This document shows, piece after piece, positions 8,124 to 18,221 of a DNA stretch of 64,000 nucleotides. The notes under the pieces were generated by a model. The model was given only the letters and a program-made list of their open reading frames with translations. It was not told the DNA's origin and ran no database searches. The stretch lies in the NCBI RefSeq assembly GCF_003390865.1, contig NZ_QMEJ01000004.1, forward strand, positions 1 to 64,000. Reading direction: 5' to 3'. Each line of letters starts with the position of its first letter. Position 1 is the first letter of the stretch. The position numbers were made by a program, and so were the translations under genes. The DNA comes from Tropicimonas sp. IMCC34011 (GTDB lineage Bacteria > Pseudomonadota > Alphaproteobacteria > Rhodobacterales > Rhodobacteraceae).

Positions 8124-9130
8124 GCGCTCCGTCAAAACCCGAGACCCGCCGCGAGGAGCTCGCGGACGAGCCGTGGCGGTTCGACATCCTCGCCCTCCTG
8201 CGGGAACTGGAGCGGATGCATCCGGACAAGCCCCGCATCGGTCGCGCGTCGGTGATGCGGGAGGAGATCGTGCGGCTGGGGCAGGATCCGTTCTACGAGT
8301 TCCCCGCCTCGAACATCCAGTCCGCCGAGTTCGAAAAGGACGGGCCGGTGCATCTGCGGGCCCGCTTCCTCGGCTTCTTCGGCCCGCAGGGCGCGCTTCC
8401 GCTCCTGACCACCCTCGAGGCGTATCGCTGGCAACAGGGGCGGGACGACAGCTTCGTGCGCTTCGTGGACATCTTCGCCACGCGGCTGATGCAGCTCTTC
8501 TTCCGGGCCTGGGCCGACGCCCGGCCGATCGCGCAGTTCGACCGGCCGAACGACGACCGCTTCGCCGATTACGTCGGCTCGATGATCGGCATCGGCACGC
8601 CCGATGCGAAGGGGCGGGACAGCATTCCGGACTGTGCGAAGCTGCCCTATGCCGGGCTGATGGCGGGCCGCGTGAAGTCCGCCGCGCGCCTTCAGACGGT
8701 GATCCGCGGCATCCTCGGGGTAGAGGCGCGTCTGCGGGAGAGGGTCGGCATGTGGCTCGATTTCGAGCAGAGCGATCTCACCCGCATGGGCCGGACCGGC
8801 GCCGAACTGGGGCGCAATACTCATGCCGGCGCACGGGTCTACTCGATCAACGACAAGGCCGTGATCGAGATCCGGACCACATCTTATGACGAGTACCGCT
8901 CCTTCCTGCCCGGCCAGCCCGCCTTTCAGCACCTCGCTGACATCGTGCGCTTCTATCTCGGCGAGACGGTCGATTTCGACGTGGAGCTGACCCTCCCCGC
9001 CACCGCGCGCCCCGCCGCCCGGCTCGGCCAGGCGGGACAGCTCGGCTGGACCAGCTGGGCCAATCCCGGGGACGCGGAGCCCGGCGAGAGCATTACCGGC
9101 GCCACGTTCAGCCTGCACGAGGCGGCATGA
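8120..9130 (+). CDS. tssG: Type VI secretion baseplate subunit TssG
   Basis: A 336-residue TssG (ImpH/VasB). It starts at a GTG that overlaps the tssF stop (GTGA). The FDILALLRELERMHPDKPRIGRA opening, LRARFLGFFGPQGALPLL and the C-terminal LGWTSWANPG motif are characteristic. TssG binds TssF and TssK in the baseplate wedge. The third copy of the CGCTnCGTCAAAA element lies in its first codons. A 47-base gap with a new ribosome-binding site separates it from tssH. Confidence 0.95.
   Translation: MSAPSKPETRREELADEPWRFDILALLRELERMHPDKPRIGRASVMREEIVRLGQDPFYEFPASNIQSAEFEKDGPVHLRARFLGFFGPQGALPLLTTLEAYRWQQGRDDSFVRFVDIFATRLMQLFFRAWADARPIAQFDRPNDDRFADYVGSMIGIGTPDAKGRDSIPDCAKLPYAGLMAGRVKSAARLQTVIRGILGVEARLRERVGMWLDFEQSDLTRMGRTGAELGRNTHAGARVYSINDKAVIEIRTTSYDEYRSFLPGQPAFQHLADIVRFYLGETVDFDVELTLPATARPAARLGQAGQLGWTSWANPGDAEPGESITGATFSLHEAA
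8125..8137 (+). repeat. T6SS-cluster 13-mer CGCTnCGTCAAAA, copy 3
   Basis: Copy 3 reads CGCTCCGTCAAAA and lies inside codons 2-6 of tssG. Its coding position may mean coincidence, or an operator inside the operon. Confidence 0.35.
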
Positions 9131-9177
9131 CGACGTTCTAGTAGAAGAAACATAACGAACCGACGGGGGATGCATTT

Positions 9178-12015
9178 ATGTCTGAGATCAGCCTGGAGAC
9201 AGTCGCCGGCAAATTAAACCGGACCGGCTACGACGCCTTCATGAAGGCCCTGCGCCACGCCAAGAACGAGGGCCACCGCAACGTGGAGCTCAGTCACTGG
9301 CTCTTGCACATGCTGATGAACGACCGCTCGGACATCACCATCGCCCTGCAGAACTACGGCGTCGATCGCTCCAAGGTGATGATCGAGACGCAGAAGACCA
9401 TCGACAGCTACAAGCAGAACGTCACGGAGATGCCGGGCTTCTCCTCCCACGTGATCGACCTCCTGGACCGCGGCTGGCACTACGCCACGCTCCTGTTCGG
9501 CGAGCCCTCGATCCGCACGGGGCACATGCTGGTGGGGATGCTGAAGGACAAGACGCTCTCCCAGGCGCTGGAAAGCACGTCACCCACCCTCTCGAAACTG
9601 GATCCAACCACCGTCGCCAACGATGCCCGCTCCGTCTGGGCCGCCTCCGAGGAGGAGGACATGCGTCCGATGGACGGGTCCGGTCTCGGTGGCGGCGGCG
9701 GGGCTGCGCCCGCCGGCGAGGGGGAGGAGAGGCGCGGAACGACGGCGCTCGACCGGTTCTGCATCGACATGACGGCGGATGCCAAATCCGGCAAGATGGA
9801 TCCCATCGTGGGCCGCGACGAGGAGATCCGCCAGATCGTCGACATCCTGATGCGGCGCCGGCAGAACAACCCGATCCTCACCGGGGAGGCCGGCGTCGGC
9901 AAGACCGCGGTCGTCGAGGGATTCGCGCAGCGCCTCGCCTCCGGGGACGTGCCGCCACAGCTTCAGGGCGTTCGCCTCCTGTCGCTCGACATCGGCCTGA
10001 TGCAGGCCGGCGCGTCCATGAAGGGGGAGTTCGAGCAGCGCCTCCGGCAGGTGATCGACGAGGTCCAGGGCTCCCCGACCCCCATCATCCTCTTCGTCGA
10101 CGAGGCCCATACCCTGATCGGGGCCGGCGGCGCGGCCGGGACCGGGGACGCGGCGAACCTCATGAAGCCCGCCCTCGCCCGGGGCACGCTCAGGACGATC
10201 GGCGCGACCACGTGGATGGAGTACCAGAAGTACTTCGAGAAGGACCCCGCCCTCACCCGCCGCTTCCAGCCGATCACCATCGACGAGCCGGACGTGGACC
10301 GGTGCTGCTACATGCTGCGCGGAATCATGGGACCGATGGAGAAGCACCACGGCGTGCGCATCTCGGACGAGGCCATCGTCGCCGCGGTCCAGCTCTCCCA
10401 TCGCTACATCCCGGCCCGCCAACTCCCCGACAAGGCGGTCTCCCTGCTCGACACGGCGGCCGCCCGCGTGGCCATCTCGCAGAGCACGACGCCCGCGATC
10501 ATCGCCGATGCACAGGCCAGGATCGACAGCCTGACCAAGGAGCTGACCGCCAAGGAGCGGCAGGCCGATCTCGGCGAGGTCGCCGAAGACCGGATCGCCG
10601 AGATCAAGGAAGAGCTGAAAGCCACCGAGGCGGAGCTGGACAAGTTCAGGGCCATGTACGAGGCGGAGAAGGCCGTGGTGACGGATGTGCTCGAGCTGCG
10701 TGCGCGGCTTACCGGCGACGCGAGCGCCGCAGGACTTCCGGTCGACCGGAACCCCGCCGCCGATCCCGACAGCCCCTCGGCGCCGGAGCCCGACCAGACC
10801 CCGCCGCCCCGCGCCGCCGAGGAGGAGGCCGCGCCCGCCCAGACGATGGCCGAGGCCCCCGGCGCTGCCGCGGCCGAGGCGCCCCAGATCGATCCTGCGC
10901 TCACGGCCCCCGCCTCGGAGGAGGATGCCGAGGCCCTGCGCAGCGTCCTCGCGGCCAGGGTCTCCGAGCTGGAGGGCCGCGATCCCGACGAGCGGATGAT
11001 CTACGCCCATGTGGATGCGCAGGCCGTCGCCTCCGTCGTCGGCGACTGGACCGGCATCCCCGTCGGGCGCATGGTGACGGACGAGGTGCAGGCGATCCTC
11101 ACCCTCGCCGACCGCCTTCAGGAGCGCGTCGTCGGTCAGGATCATGGCCTGAAGATGATCGCGAAACGGATCGAGACGAACCGCGCCAAGCTCGACAACC
11201 CCGACAAGCCGATCGGCGTCTTCATGCTCGCGGGCCCCTCCGGCGTCGGCAAGACGGAGACGGCGCTCGCGCTGGCCGAGGCGATCTACGGCGGCGAGCA
11301 GAACGTCATCACCATCAACATGAGCGAATTCCAGGAGGCGCATTCGGTCTCCCTCCTGAAGGGCGCGCCTCCGGGCTATGTCGGCTACGGCGAGGGCGGG
11401 CGCCTGACGGAAGCGGTCCGGCGCAAGCCCTATTCCGTGGTCCTGCTCGACGAGGTCGAGAAGGCGCATCCCGACGTTCACGAGCTCTTTTTCCAGGTCT
11501 TCGACAAGGGCAGGATGGAAGACGGCACCGGGCGGGAGATCGACTTCAAGAACACGCTGATCCTGTTGACCTCCAACGCCGGGACCGATGTCATCATGGA
11601 CCTGACGGCCCGCGGCGCCGCGCGTCCGGACCCCGACGCCCTGGCCGAGGCCCTTCGTCCCGCGCTGCTTGACGTCTTCCCGCCGGCGCTTCTGGGTCGG
11701 ATCGTGACGATCCCCTACTACCCGCTCTCGTCGGACGTGATCGGCATGATCACGCGCCTCAAGCTCGGCTCCATCGTCAAGCGGGTGAAGGCGAACCACG
11801 GCGCGACGATGAGCTTCTCGGACGCGGTGATCGAGGAGATCGTGGGCAAGTGCCAGGATCCGGATTCGGGCGGCCGGATGATCGACAACATCATCACCAA
11901 CTCCATCCTGCCCGATCTGTCCCGCCAGATCCTGAACAAGGCCGTCGCCGGCGAGGAGATCAGGGAGGTGAAGGTGGAGACGGGCGAAGACGGCTTCACC
12001 TACGCGCTGACCTGA
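9178..12015 (+). CDS. tssH: Type VI secretion sheath-disassembly ATPase TssH (ClpV)
   Basis: A 945-residue AAA+ ATPase of the ClpB/ClpV class. The N-domain (1-160) has the double Clp-N repeat. The first nucleotide-binding domain has Walker A GEAGVGKT at 236-243 and a FVDEAHTLIGAG Walker B. The second has GPSGVGKT at 686-693 and VVLLDEVEKAHP. ClpV extracts and recycles TssC from contracted sheath. Between the coiled middle domain and the second ATPase domain lies a Pro/Ala/Glu-rich insertion of about 65 residues (near 515-580), unusual for the family. It is the last type VI gene in the window. Confidence 0.95.
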   Translation: MSEISLETVAGKLNRTGYDAFMKALRHAKNEGHRNVELSHWLLHMLMNDRSDITIALQNYGVDRSKVMIETQKTIDSYKQNVTEMPGFSSHVIDLLDRGWHYATLLFGEPSIRTGHMLVGMLKDKTLSQALESTSPTLSKLDPTTVANDARSVWAASEEEDMRPMDGSGLGGGGGAAPAGEGEERRGTTALDRFCIDMTADAKSGKMDPIVGRDEEIRQIVDILMRRRQNNPILTGEAGVGKTAVVEGFAQRLASGDVPPQLQGVRLLSLDIGLMQAGASMKGEFEQRLRQVIDEVQGSPTPIILFVDEAHTLIGAGGAAGTGDAANLMKPALARGTLRTIGATTWMEYQKYFEKDPALTRRFQPITIDEPDVDRCCYMLRGIMGPMEKHHGVRISDEAIVAAVQLSHRYIPARQLPDKAVSLLDTAAARVAISQSTTPAIIADAQARIDSLTKELTAKERQADLGEVAEDRIAEIKEELKATEAELDKFRAMYEAEKAVVTDVLELRARLTGDASAAGLPVDRNPAADPDSPSAPEPDQTPPPRAAEEEAAPAQTMAEAPGAAAAEAPQIDPALTAPASEEDAEALRSVLAARVSELEGRDPDERMIYAHVDAQAVASVVGDWTGIPVGRMVTDEVQAILTLADRLQERVVGQDHGLKMIAKRIETNRAKLDNPDKPIGVFMLAGPSGVGKTETALALAEAIYGGEQNVITINMSEFQEAHSVSLLKGAPPGYVGYGEGGRLTEAVRRKPYSVVLLDEVEKAHPDVHELFFQVFDKGRMEDGTGREIDFKNTLILLTSNAGTDVIMDLTARGAARPDPDALAEALRPALLDVFPPALLGRIVTIPYYPLSSDVIGMITRLKLGSIVKRVKANHGATMSFSDAVIEEIVGKCQDPDSGGRMIDNIITNSILPDLSRQILNKAVAGEEIREVKVETGEDGFTYALT

Positions 12016-12201
12016 GAGGGGGATGCCGGAGCGCCCGGCCCGCGGGTGGCGGGTGCCCCGGCTGCCCCATCCTTTACAGGATTGTCACGCCCCTCTCATC
12101 GCCCTGTCATACCGGGCTGTCAGGACTGCAGGCGGCCCCGGCATTCCCTCCGGACGGGGCCGCAGACGTTCCCCCGGTGTGTGCATTTCAAGCATGACAA
12201 A

Positions 12202-12230
12202 GGCGCCCCTGATCCGGGGGCGTCTTCTTT
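12202..12230 (+). terminator. Candidate terminator after the T6SS operon
   Basis: GGCGCCCC (12202-12209) pairs with GGGGCGTC (12217-12224, one G-T pair) around a short loop and is followed by TTCTTT. It lies between tssH and the next gene. Confidence 0.5.
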
Positions 12231-12306
12231 GCTGCACACCACGTGCGCGAAATTTTAAGTCGCCTCCGGGGTAGTTTCGGCCCTCGTTCCAGCTAAGACG
12301 TCTTCC

Positions 12307-12816
12307 ATGACCGACGCTGCGCCTACCGCTTTCGAGCCCGACCCGTCCAACCTTCGCTCCATCCGCACGGCGCTGGGGCATTTCGGCACGGGCGTCACCA
12401 TCGTCACCTGCGCCGCGCCGGACGGCCCGCTCGCGATGACGGCGAACAGCTTCGCCTCCGTGTCGCTGGAGCCGCCGCTCGTCCTGTGGTCCCCGGCCCG
12501 CAAGAGCGCCCGGCACGACCCGTTCGTCGAGGCCCGGCACTTCGCCATCCATGTCCTGAAGGACGATCAGGAGGAGCTGGCCCGCCGTGCCGCCGCCTCC
12601 GGCCGGGACTTCGACGGGATCGAGCTGGAGCACGGCGCGGCCGGAACGCCCCTCCTGCCCGACTGCCTCGCCCGCTTCGAATGCCTGCACTACGCGGCGC
12701 ACCCCGCCGGCGATCACACCATTGTTCTCGGCCAGATCGAGAAGGTCACACTCGGAACGGGCACCCCGCTTCTGTTCGCGCAAGGCGCCTTCGGTCGCTT
12801 CGCCGAATGGCAATAA
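12307..12816 (+). CDS. Flavin reductase-like FMN-binding protein
   Basis: A 169-residue protein of the flavin reductase-like (split beta-barrel FMN) family. The LGHFGTGVTIVT opening, the MTANSFASVSLEPPLVLW motif that contacts FMN, and the DHTIVLGQIEKV strand near 140 are all present. Such proteins reduce free FMN or FAD with NAD(P)H for partner monooxygenases, or act alone as small oxidoreductases. No monooxygenase partner is next to it, so the partner and substrate are unknown. It is probably transcribed alone: terminator-like sequence precedes it and 258 non-coding bases follow. Confidence 0.85.
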   Translation: MTDAAPTAFEPDPSNLRSIRTALGHFGTGVTIVTCAAPDGPLAMTANSFASVSLEPPLVLWSPARKSARHDPFVEARHFAIHVLKDDQEELARRAAASGRDFDGIELEHGAAGTPLLPDCLARFECLHYAAHPAGDHTIVLGQIEKVTLGTGTPLLFAQGAFGRFAEWQ

Positions 12817-13074
12817 AGTGAGCAACGCCCTGACCTTGCCCGAAATTTGTGCGCTGGCGGCGCGTCCGCACGCCCTGTCTCGCCATGCGCTCCGAACGGC
12901 ACAAATCCGCCCCCATCGCTCACTGGGGCCTTGCATCGCGCGCCGTGGCGCAGTGAAAACGATCTAATCCGATACAAATCCCGTGCTTTTGCCCGTTGGC
13001 GATAACCAGCCGGAAACTCGCATAGTAAATAATTCCCCAGCGCGGACATCGTGCCGCCCTGACCGGAGAGACCC

Positions 13075-15468
13075 ATGCCGCATACCGAATTTCGCTCCGA
13101 GATTCTCCGCCACCTGACCTACACGCTGGGCAAGGAAGCCGAGATGGCGACCCGGTACGACTGGCGCATGGCTCTGTCCTACACCGTCAGGGACCGGATC
13201 ACCGAAAGCTGGCACGAGGCGATGCGCACCTCCCGCGAGGGCAAGATGAAGCGCGTCTACTACCTCTCGATGGAGTTCCTGATCGGACGCCTCCTCGAGG
13301 ACGCGATCGTGAACCTGCGCCTCGACAAGCAGGCCGAAGCCGCCATGCAGGACCTCGGCGTCGATTACGACGCCGTCGTCGCGACGGAGCCGGATGCCGC
13401 GCTCGGCAATGGCGGTCTCGGCCGTCTCGCCGCCTGTTTCCTGGAATCGCTCTCCACGATCGGGACGCCCGCCATCGGCTACGGCATCCGGTACGAGCAC
13501 GGCCTCTTCCGCCAGACCTTCGAGAACGGTCGCCAGATGGAGGAGCCTGAGGACTGGCTCTCCCAGCGGCATGCCTGGGAGTTCGAGCGGCCGGACGTCG
13601 CCTTCGAGATCGGCTTCGGCGGCGATGTCCGCGAGGAGAATGGCCGCTGCATCTGGACCCCTGCGGAGCGCGTCATCGCCTCCGCCCACGACACCCCCGT
13701 CGTCGGCTGGCAGGGCAGCTGGTCCAACACGCTGCGCCTCTGGGAAGCGAGGGCCGCCCACGCATTCGACCTCGCGGCGTTCAACGCCGGCCGCTACGTC
13801 GCCGCGGCCGAACCCGGAACGCTGGCCCGGACCATCTCTCGCGTGCTCTACCCCGACGACACGACGGAGCAGGGCAAGGAGCTGCGCCTCAAGCAGGAAT
13901 ATTTCTTCACCGCCGCCTCCCTGCGGGACATCCTCGCGCGGTTCGAGCGGGAGCATGACGACATCGCGCTCCTCCCCGAGAAGGTCGCGATCCAGCTCAA
14001 TGACACGCATCCCGCCATCGCCGGGCCGGAGCTCGTCCGCCTGCTGCATGACGAGCGTGGCATCGAGTTCAACGCCTCGGTGGACCTCGCCCGCCGCTGC
14101 CTGAACTACACGAACCACACGCTCCTGCCCGAGGCGCTGGAGCGCTGGTCCGAGGGGCTGATGGGTCGCCTCCTGCCGCGCCACCTCGCCCTCATCGCGC
14201 GGATCGACGAATGGCATGCGCGCCTGAACCCGGGCCGCACCATCACCGCCCTGGAGCACGGGCAGGTGAAGATGGGCGAACTCAGCTTCATCATGGCCAA
14301 TCGCGTGAACGGCGTCTCCGCGCTGCATACGGAGCTGATGAAGAAGACGGTCTTCTCCGAACTGCACGCGCTGCATCCCGAACGGATCGTCAACCAGACC
14401 AACGGCGTCACGCCGCGGCGCTGGGTCCTGTCCTCCAATCCGCGGCTCTCCGCGCTGACGACCGATCGCATCGGAGAGGGCTGGGTCGACGACCTTGAGC
14501 AGATCGGCCGCCTCGAGGACCACGTGGACGATCCCGCGTTCCTCGACGCCTATGCCGCGGCGAAGCGTGCCAACAAGGAAGACCTCGCGGCGTGGGCGAA
14601 GGAGAGCCTCGGCGAGAAGATCGACCCCGCTGCCATGTTCGACATCCAGATCAAGCGCCTGCACGAGTACAAGCGCCAGCACCTCAACATCATCGAGACC
14701 GTCGCACTCTGGCAGGAGATCCGGGACAATCCGAACGCGGACTGGACCCCGAGGGTCAAGATCTTCGCCGGCAAGGCCGCGCCCGGCTACGTCTTTGCCA
14801 AGGAGATCATCCACCTGATCAACGACGTCGGCCGCGTGCTGAATGCCGACGCGGTGACCAGCAAGTTCCTCAAGGTGATCTACCCGCCGAACTACAACGT
14901 GACGCTCGCCGAGCGCCTGATCCCTGCCGCGGACCTGTCGGAACAGATTTCGACGGCCGGCAAGGAAGCCTCCGGCACCGGCAACATGAAGTTCGCCCTC
15001 AACGGCGCGCTGACCATCGGCACGCTCGATGGCGCGAACGTGGAGATCCGCGAACGGGTTGGCGCCGACAACTTCTTCCTCTTCGGGATGACCGCCGAGG
15101 AGGTGGTGGAGCGACGCCGCGTCGAGAACCATGCTGCCCGGGCCGTCGCCGATGATCCGCGTCTTGCGCGGGCGCTGGAGGCCATCCGCTCCGGCGTCTT
15201 CTCCCCCGAGGAGCCGGACCGGTATCACGGCGTCGTCGCGAACGTCACGGGGCCGGACTACTTCCTCGTCTCGTCCGATTTCTCCGATTACTGGCGCGCC
15301 CAGCGCGAGGTCGATGCCGCGTATCGCGACACCGCCGCATGGACCCGCGCCGCCGCGCTCAACACCGCCCGGTCGGGCTGGTTCTCCTCCGACCGAACGA
15401 TCCGCGGCTACATGGCCGACATCTGGGACATCCGCTCCAGTCGCGCTTTCGCGACAGCAGCGGAGTAA
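13075..15468 (+). CDS. glgP: Glycogen/alpha-glucan phosphorylase
   Basis: A 797-residue GT35 phosphorylase, which releases glucose-1-phosphate from glycogen ends with inorganic phosphate. It shows the VYYLSMEFLIGR and LGNGGLGRLAACF motifs, IQLNDTHPA, the KRLHEYKRQ block and the pyridoxal-phosphate site GTGNMKF, where K639 should bind the cofactor. Length is normal for bacterial enzymes; there is no N-terminal regulatory phosphorylation segment. GGAGAG precedes the ATG. It leads the glycogen cluster but is separated from glgB by about 500 non-coding bases, so it is likely a separate transcription unit. Confidence 0.96.
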   Translation: MPHTEFRSEILRHLTYTLGKEAEMATRYDWRMALSYTVRDRITESWHEAMRTSREGKMKRVYYLSMEFLIGRLLEDAIVNLRLDKQAEAAMQDLGVDYDAVVATEPDAALGNGGLGRLAACFLESLSTIGTPAIGYGIRYEHGLFRQTFENGRQMEEPEDWLSQRHAWEFERPDVAFEIGFGGDVREENGRCIWTPAERVIASAHDTPVVGWQGSWSNTLRLWEARAAHAFDLAAFNAGRYVAAAEPGTLARTISRVLYPDDTTEQGKELRLKQEYFFTAASLRDILARFEREHDDIALLPEKVAIQLNDTHPAIAGPELVRLLHDERGIEFNASVDLARRCLNYTNHTLLPEALERWSEGLMGRLLPRHLALIARIDEWHARLNPGRTITALEHGQVKMGELSFIMANRVNGVSALHTELMKKTVFSELHALHPERIVNQTNGVTPRRWVLSSNPRLSALTTDRIGEGWVDDLEQIGRLEDHVDDPAFLDAYAAAKRANKEDLAAWAKESLGEKIDPAAMFDIQIKRLHEYKRQHLNIIETVALWQEIRDNPNADWTPRVKIFAGKAAPGYVFAKEIIHLINDVGRVLNADAVTSKFLKVIYPPNYNVTLAERLIPAADLSEQISTAGKEASGTGNMKFALNGALTIGTLDGANVEIRERVGADNFFLFGMTAEEVVERRRVENHAARAVADDPRLARALEAIRSGVFSPEEPDRYHGVVANVTGPDYFLVSSDFSDYWRAQREVDAAYRDTAAWTRAAALNTARSGWFSSDRTIRGYMADIWDIRSSRAFATAAE

Positions 15469-15970
15469 AACGCGCCGCCCCCGGCGTCCGGTGGGCTCCG
15501 GGGCGGGACTTGGAAGGATAGAGTCGGGCCGATCCCGAGGTCAGGGCCGGCCCAATCGGCCCGCGAACGACCGGGGTTCGCGCGCCCATCGGCTCGCGAC
15601 AGGATCGCGGTCGCCGAGGGCCCTGCCGGCCATCCAGGCGCACTCCGGCCATTCGCCCCACACAAAAATGCGCACCCCGGAGTCGAGACGGCGGCGCACC
15701 GCAGGGTCGTCGCCTCCGCCCGCGCGGATCGCATGACGCGCAAGGTGCGAGTTCGCGCAGCGGGCACCTCCGCCGCCCCCCTGCTGGCCTTTTCGTCCGG
15801 AAACGACCCCGATTCTGCGGCCCCGCGCCGGCCGATGGCGGCGACGGGCGGCCTCATGGAGCTTGCACCTCCGCCTCAATCCCCGGCACCATCGTAGAAA
15901 TATTTGCCTGTTCCCCACAGGAACCGCCCCGGTTTCTTGATGTTGGCTCGGCGAAGGATAGCGTTGGACC
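15469..15970. other. Non-coding gap between glgP and glgB
   Basis: Just after glgP is a GC hairpin (CCGCCCCCGG near 15475 with CCGGGGCGG near 15498) without a T run. The rest shows no convincing gene in either direction; open frames here lack codon bias and homology. The final 80 bases are less GC-rich and probably hold the glgB promoter, though I cannot place its hexamers. Confidence 0.5.
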
Positions 15971-18178
15971 ATGGCCAAGACACAGAATTCACACCCCGCC
16001 TCCGCCGCCTCGCCCGAGGCGTACCGCAGCATCATCGAAGGACGCTCCGACGATCCGTTCGCCGTGCTCGGTCCACACGGGTCCGGCAAGGACAGGACGG
16101 TGACGGCCTTTGATCCGGGCGCCGCATCGCTCGCGGCCGTCGTGGGCGGAACGTCCCATCCGCTGGAGCCCGTGGAGGGCGCTGCGGGGCTCTTCAGCGG
16201 CCCCGTTCCGGAGGGCGACTACACCCTCAGGGGCACAGGAGCGGGCGGGGAGACGTGGGACGTCGAAGACCCCTATCGCTTCGGTCCCGTGATGGGGGAG
16301 ATGGACGAGTATCTCCTCGGCGAGGGCACGCATCAGCGTATCTGGCAGGTCCTCGGCGCCCACGTCATGGAGCATGAAGGCGAGCGCGGCACGCATTTCG
16401 CGATCTGGGCGCCCAGCGCGCGGCGGGTCTCGGTGGTCGGCGAGTTCAACGCATGGGACGGCAGGCGCGCCCAGATGCGCCGCCGTGGATCGACCGGCGT
16501 GTGGGAGATCTTCCTGCCCGGAATCGGCGAGGGCGCTGCCTACAAGTACGAGATCCTCGGCGCCGAGGGCCAGCTTCAGCCGCTGAAAGCGGACCCGGTG
16601 GGCTTTGGCTCGGAGCATCCGCCGCAGACGTCGTCCATCGTGCGCGACATCACCGGCTACGGCTGGCACGATCAGGACTGGATGGACAGCCGCGAAGGCC
16701 GCAACGGCCGCTCCGCCCCGATCTCCGTCTACGAGGCTCACCTGGGGTCCTGGAAGCGCATCGCCGAGGAGGGCAATCGGCCGCTGTCCTACAAGGAAGC
16801 CGCCGAACAGCTCGTCGATTACGTCCATGACATGGGCTTCACGCATATCGAGCTGATGCCGGTCAGCGAGCACCCCTTCGACGGCTCCTGGGGCTATCAG
16901 CCGGTCGGTCTCTTCGCGCCGACGATCCGCCACGGTCCTCCGCACGAATTCCGCGATCTTGTGGATGCCGCGCACCGCAAGGGTCTCGGCATGATCCTCG
17001 ACTGGGTGCCGGGGCATTTCCCCTCGGACAAGCACGGGCTGGAGCGGTTCGACGGCACCGCGCTCTACGAACATGCCGACCCGCGGGAGGGCTTCCACCA
17101 GGACTGGAACACCCTGATCTACAATTACGGGCGGATCGAGGTCTGCAACTTCCTCGTCTCCAACGCCCTTTACTGGCTTGAGGAATACCACGTCGACGGG
17201 CTGCGCGTGGATGCCGTCGCCTCGATGCTCTACCGCGATTACTCGCGGGCCGAAGGCGAATGGGTGCCGAACAAGGATGGCGGGCGCGAGAATTACGAAG
17301 CCATCGCCATGCTCCAGAAGATGAACACGATGACCTACGGCGAGACCGAGGGCGTGATGACGGTCGCGGAGGAAAGCACCTCCTATCCGGGCGTCTCCGC
17401 GCCTGTTCATACGGGCGGCCTCGGCTTCGGGTACAAGTGGAACATGGGCTGGATGAACGACACGCTCAGCTACATGGCGAAGGATCCGCTCTACCGGAAG
17501 CATCATCACCATCAGATGACCTTCGGCCTGCACTACGCGTTCTCGGAGAATTTCATCCTGCCGATCAGCCACGACGAGGTCGTGCACGGCAAGGGCTCCA
17601 TGCTGACGAAGATGCCGGGCAACGAGGCGGAGAAGCTCGCCAACCTGCGCGCCTATTACGGTTTCATGTGGGGTCATCCCGGCAAGAAGCTGCTCTTCAT
17701 GGGCAACGAGTTCGCGCAGCCGACCGAGTGGAACCACAACGCCCAGCTCGACTGGGAGACCGCCGCGAAGCCGCAGCATGACGGCATCCGCCGCCTCGTC
17801 CGCGATCTGAACACGCTCTACCGCGCTGAGCCGTCGCTGCATGCGCGGGACTGCGAGGAGGACGGGTTCCAGTGGATCGAGGCGAATGACGCCGATCACT
17901 CCACCTTCGCCTGGGTCCGCCGCAATTTCGACGCCTCGCCCGAAGTGGTGGTGGTCAGCAACTTCACGCCCGTCGAACATCCTGAATATCGCGTCGGCCT
18001 GCCCGCCGCGGGCAAGTGGCGCGAGGCGATGAACACCGACGCCGGGGTCTACGGCGGCGGCAACCGGGGGAACATGGGTGGCGTGACCGCCACATCCGGC
18101 GAGTGGCAGGGTCAGCCCGCCAGCGCCACGATGGTGCTTCCCCCGCTGAGTACGGTCATCCTCGTCAGGGAGGGATGA
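15971..18178 (+). CDS. glgB: 1,4-alpha-glucan branching enzyme
   Basis: A 735-residue GH13 branching enzyme that makes the alpha-1,6 branches of glycogen. The N-terminal part has tandem CBM48 modules ([12 protein letters not shown], then [20 protein letters not shown]). Catalytic residues inferred from the conserved regions are D414 (LRVDAVASM), E467 (VAEEST) and D535 ([11 protein letters not shown]). The length and the double N-terminal module fit the Escherichia-type enzyme. The ribosome-binding site is weak. glgC follows after 43 bases. Confidence 0.97.
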   Translation: MAKTQNSHPASAASPEAYRSIIEGRSDDPFAVLGPHGSGKDRTVTAFDPGAASLAAVVGGTSHPLEPVEGAAGLFSGPVPEGDYTLRGTGAGGETWDVEDPYRFGPVMGEMDEYLLGEGTHQRIWQVLGAHVMEHEGERGTHFAIWAPSARRVSVVGEFNAWDGRRAQMRRRGSTGVWEIFLPGIGEGAAYKYEILGAEGQLQPLKADPVGFGSEHPPQTSSIVRDITGYGWHDQDWMDSREGRNGRSAPISVYEAHLGSWKRIAEEGNRPLSYKEAAEQLVDYVHDMGFTHIELMPVSEHPFDGSWGYQPVGLFAPTIRHGPPHEFRDLVDAAHRKGLGMILDWVPGHFPSDKHGLERFDGTALYEHADPREGFHQDWNTLIYNYGRIEVCNFLVSNALYWLEEYHVDGLRVDAVASMLYRDYSRAEGEWVPNKDGGRENYEAIAMLQKMNTMTYGETEGVMTVAEESTSYPGVSAPVHTGGLGFGYKWNMGWMNDTLSYMAKDPLYRKHHHHQMTFGLHYAFSENFILPISHDEVVHGKGSMLTKMPGNEAEKLANLRAYYGFMWGHPGKKLLFMGNEFAQPTEWNHNAQLDWETAAKPQHDGIRRLVRDLNTLYRAEPSLHARDCEEDGFQWIEANDADHSTFAWVRRNFDASPEVVVVSNFTPVEHPEYRVGLPAAGKWREAMNTDAGVYGGGNRGNMGGVTATSGEWQGQPASATMVLPPLSTVILVREG

Positions 18179-18221
18179 GGAGATCGGATGGTCCAAGGGT
18201 AATCGGTACGGGGGGAGACCT

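Noticed and set aside
5883-8135. A 750-codon open frame on the - strand
   Set aside because: Antisense shadow of tssF.
9580-11799. A 739-codon open frame on the - strand
   Set aside because: Antisense shadow of tssH, which has intact Walker motifs.
12016-12306. T6SS effector/immunity pair or small gene behind tssH
   Set aside because: No open frame with coding character; the stretch contains a terminator-like hairpin and otherwise nothing recognisable.
12964-15228. A 754-codon open frame on the - strand
   Set aside because: Antisense shadow of glgP.
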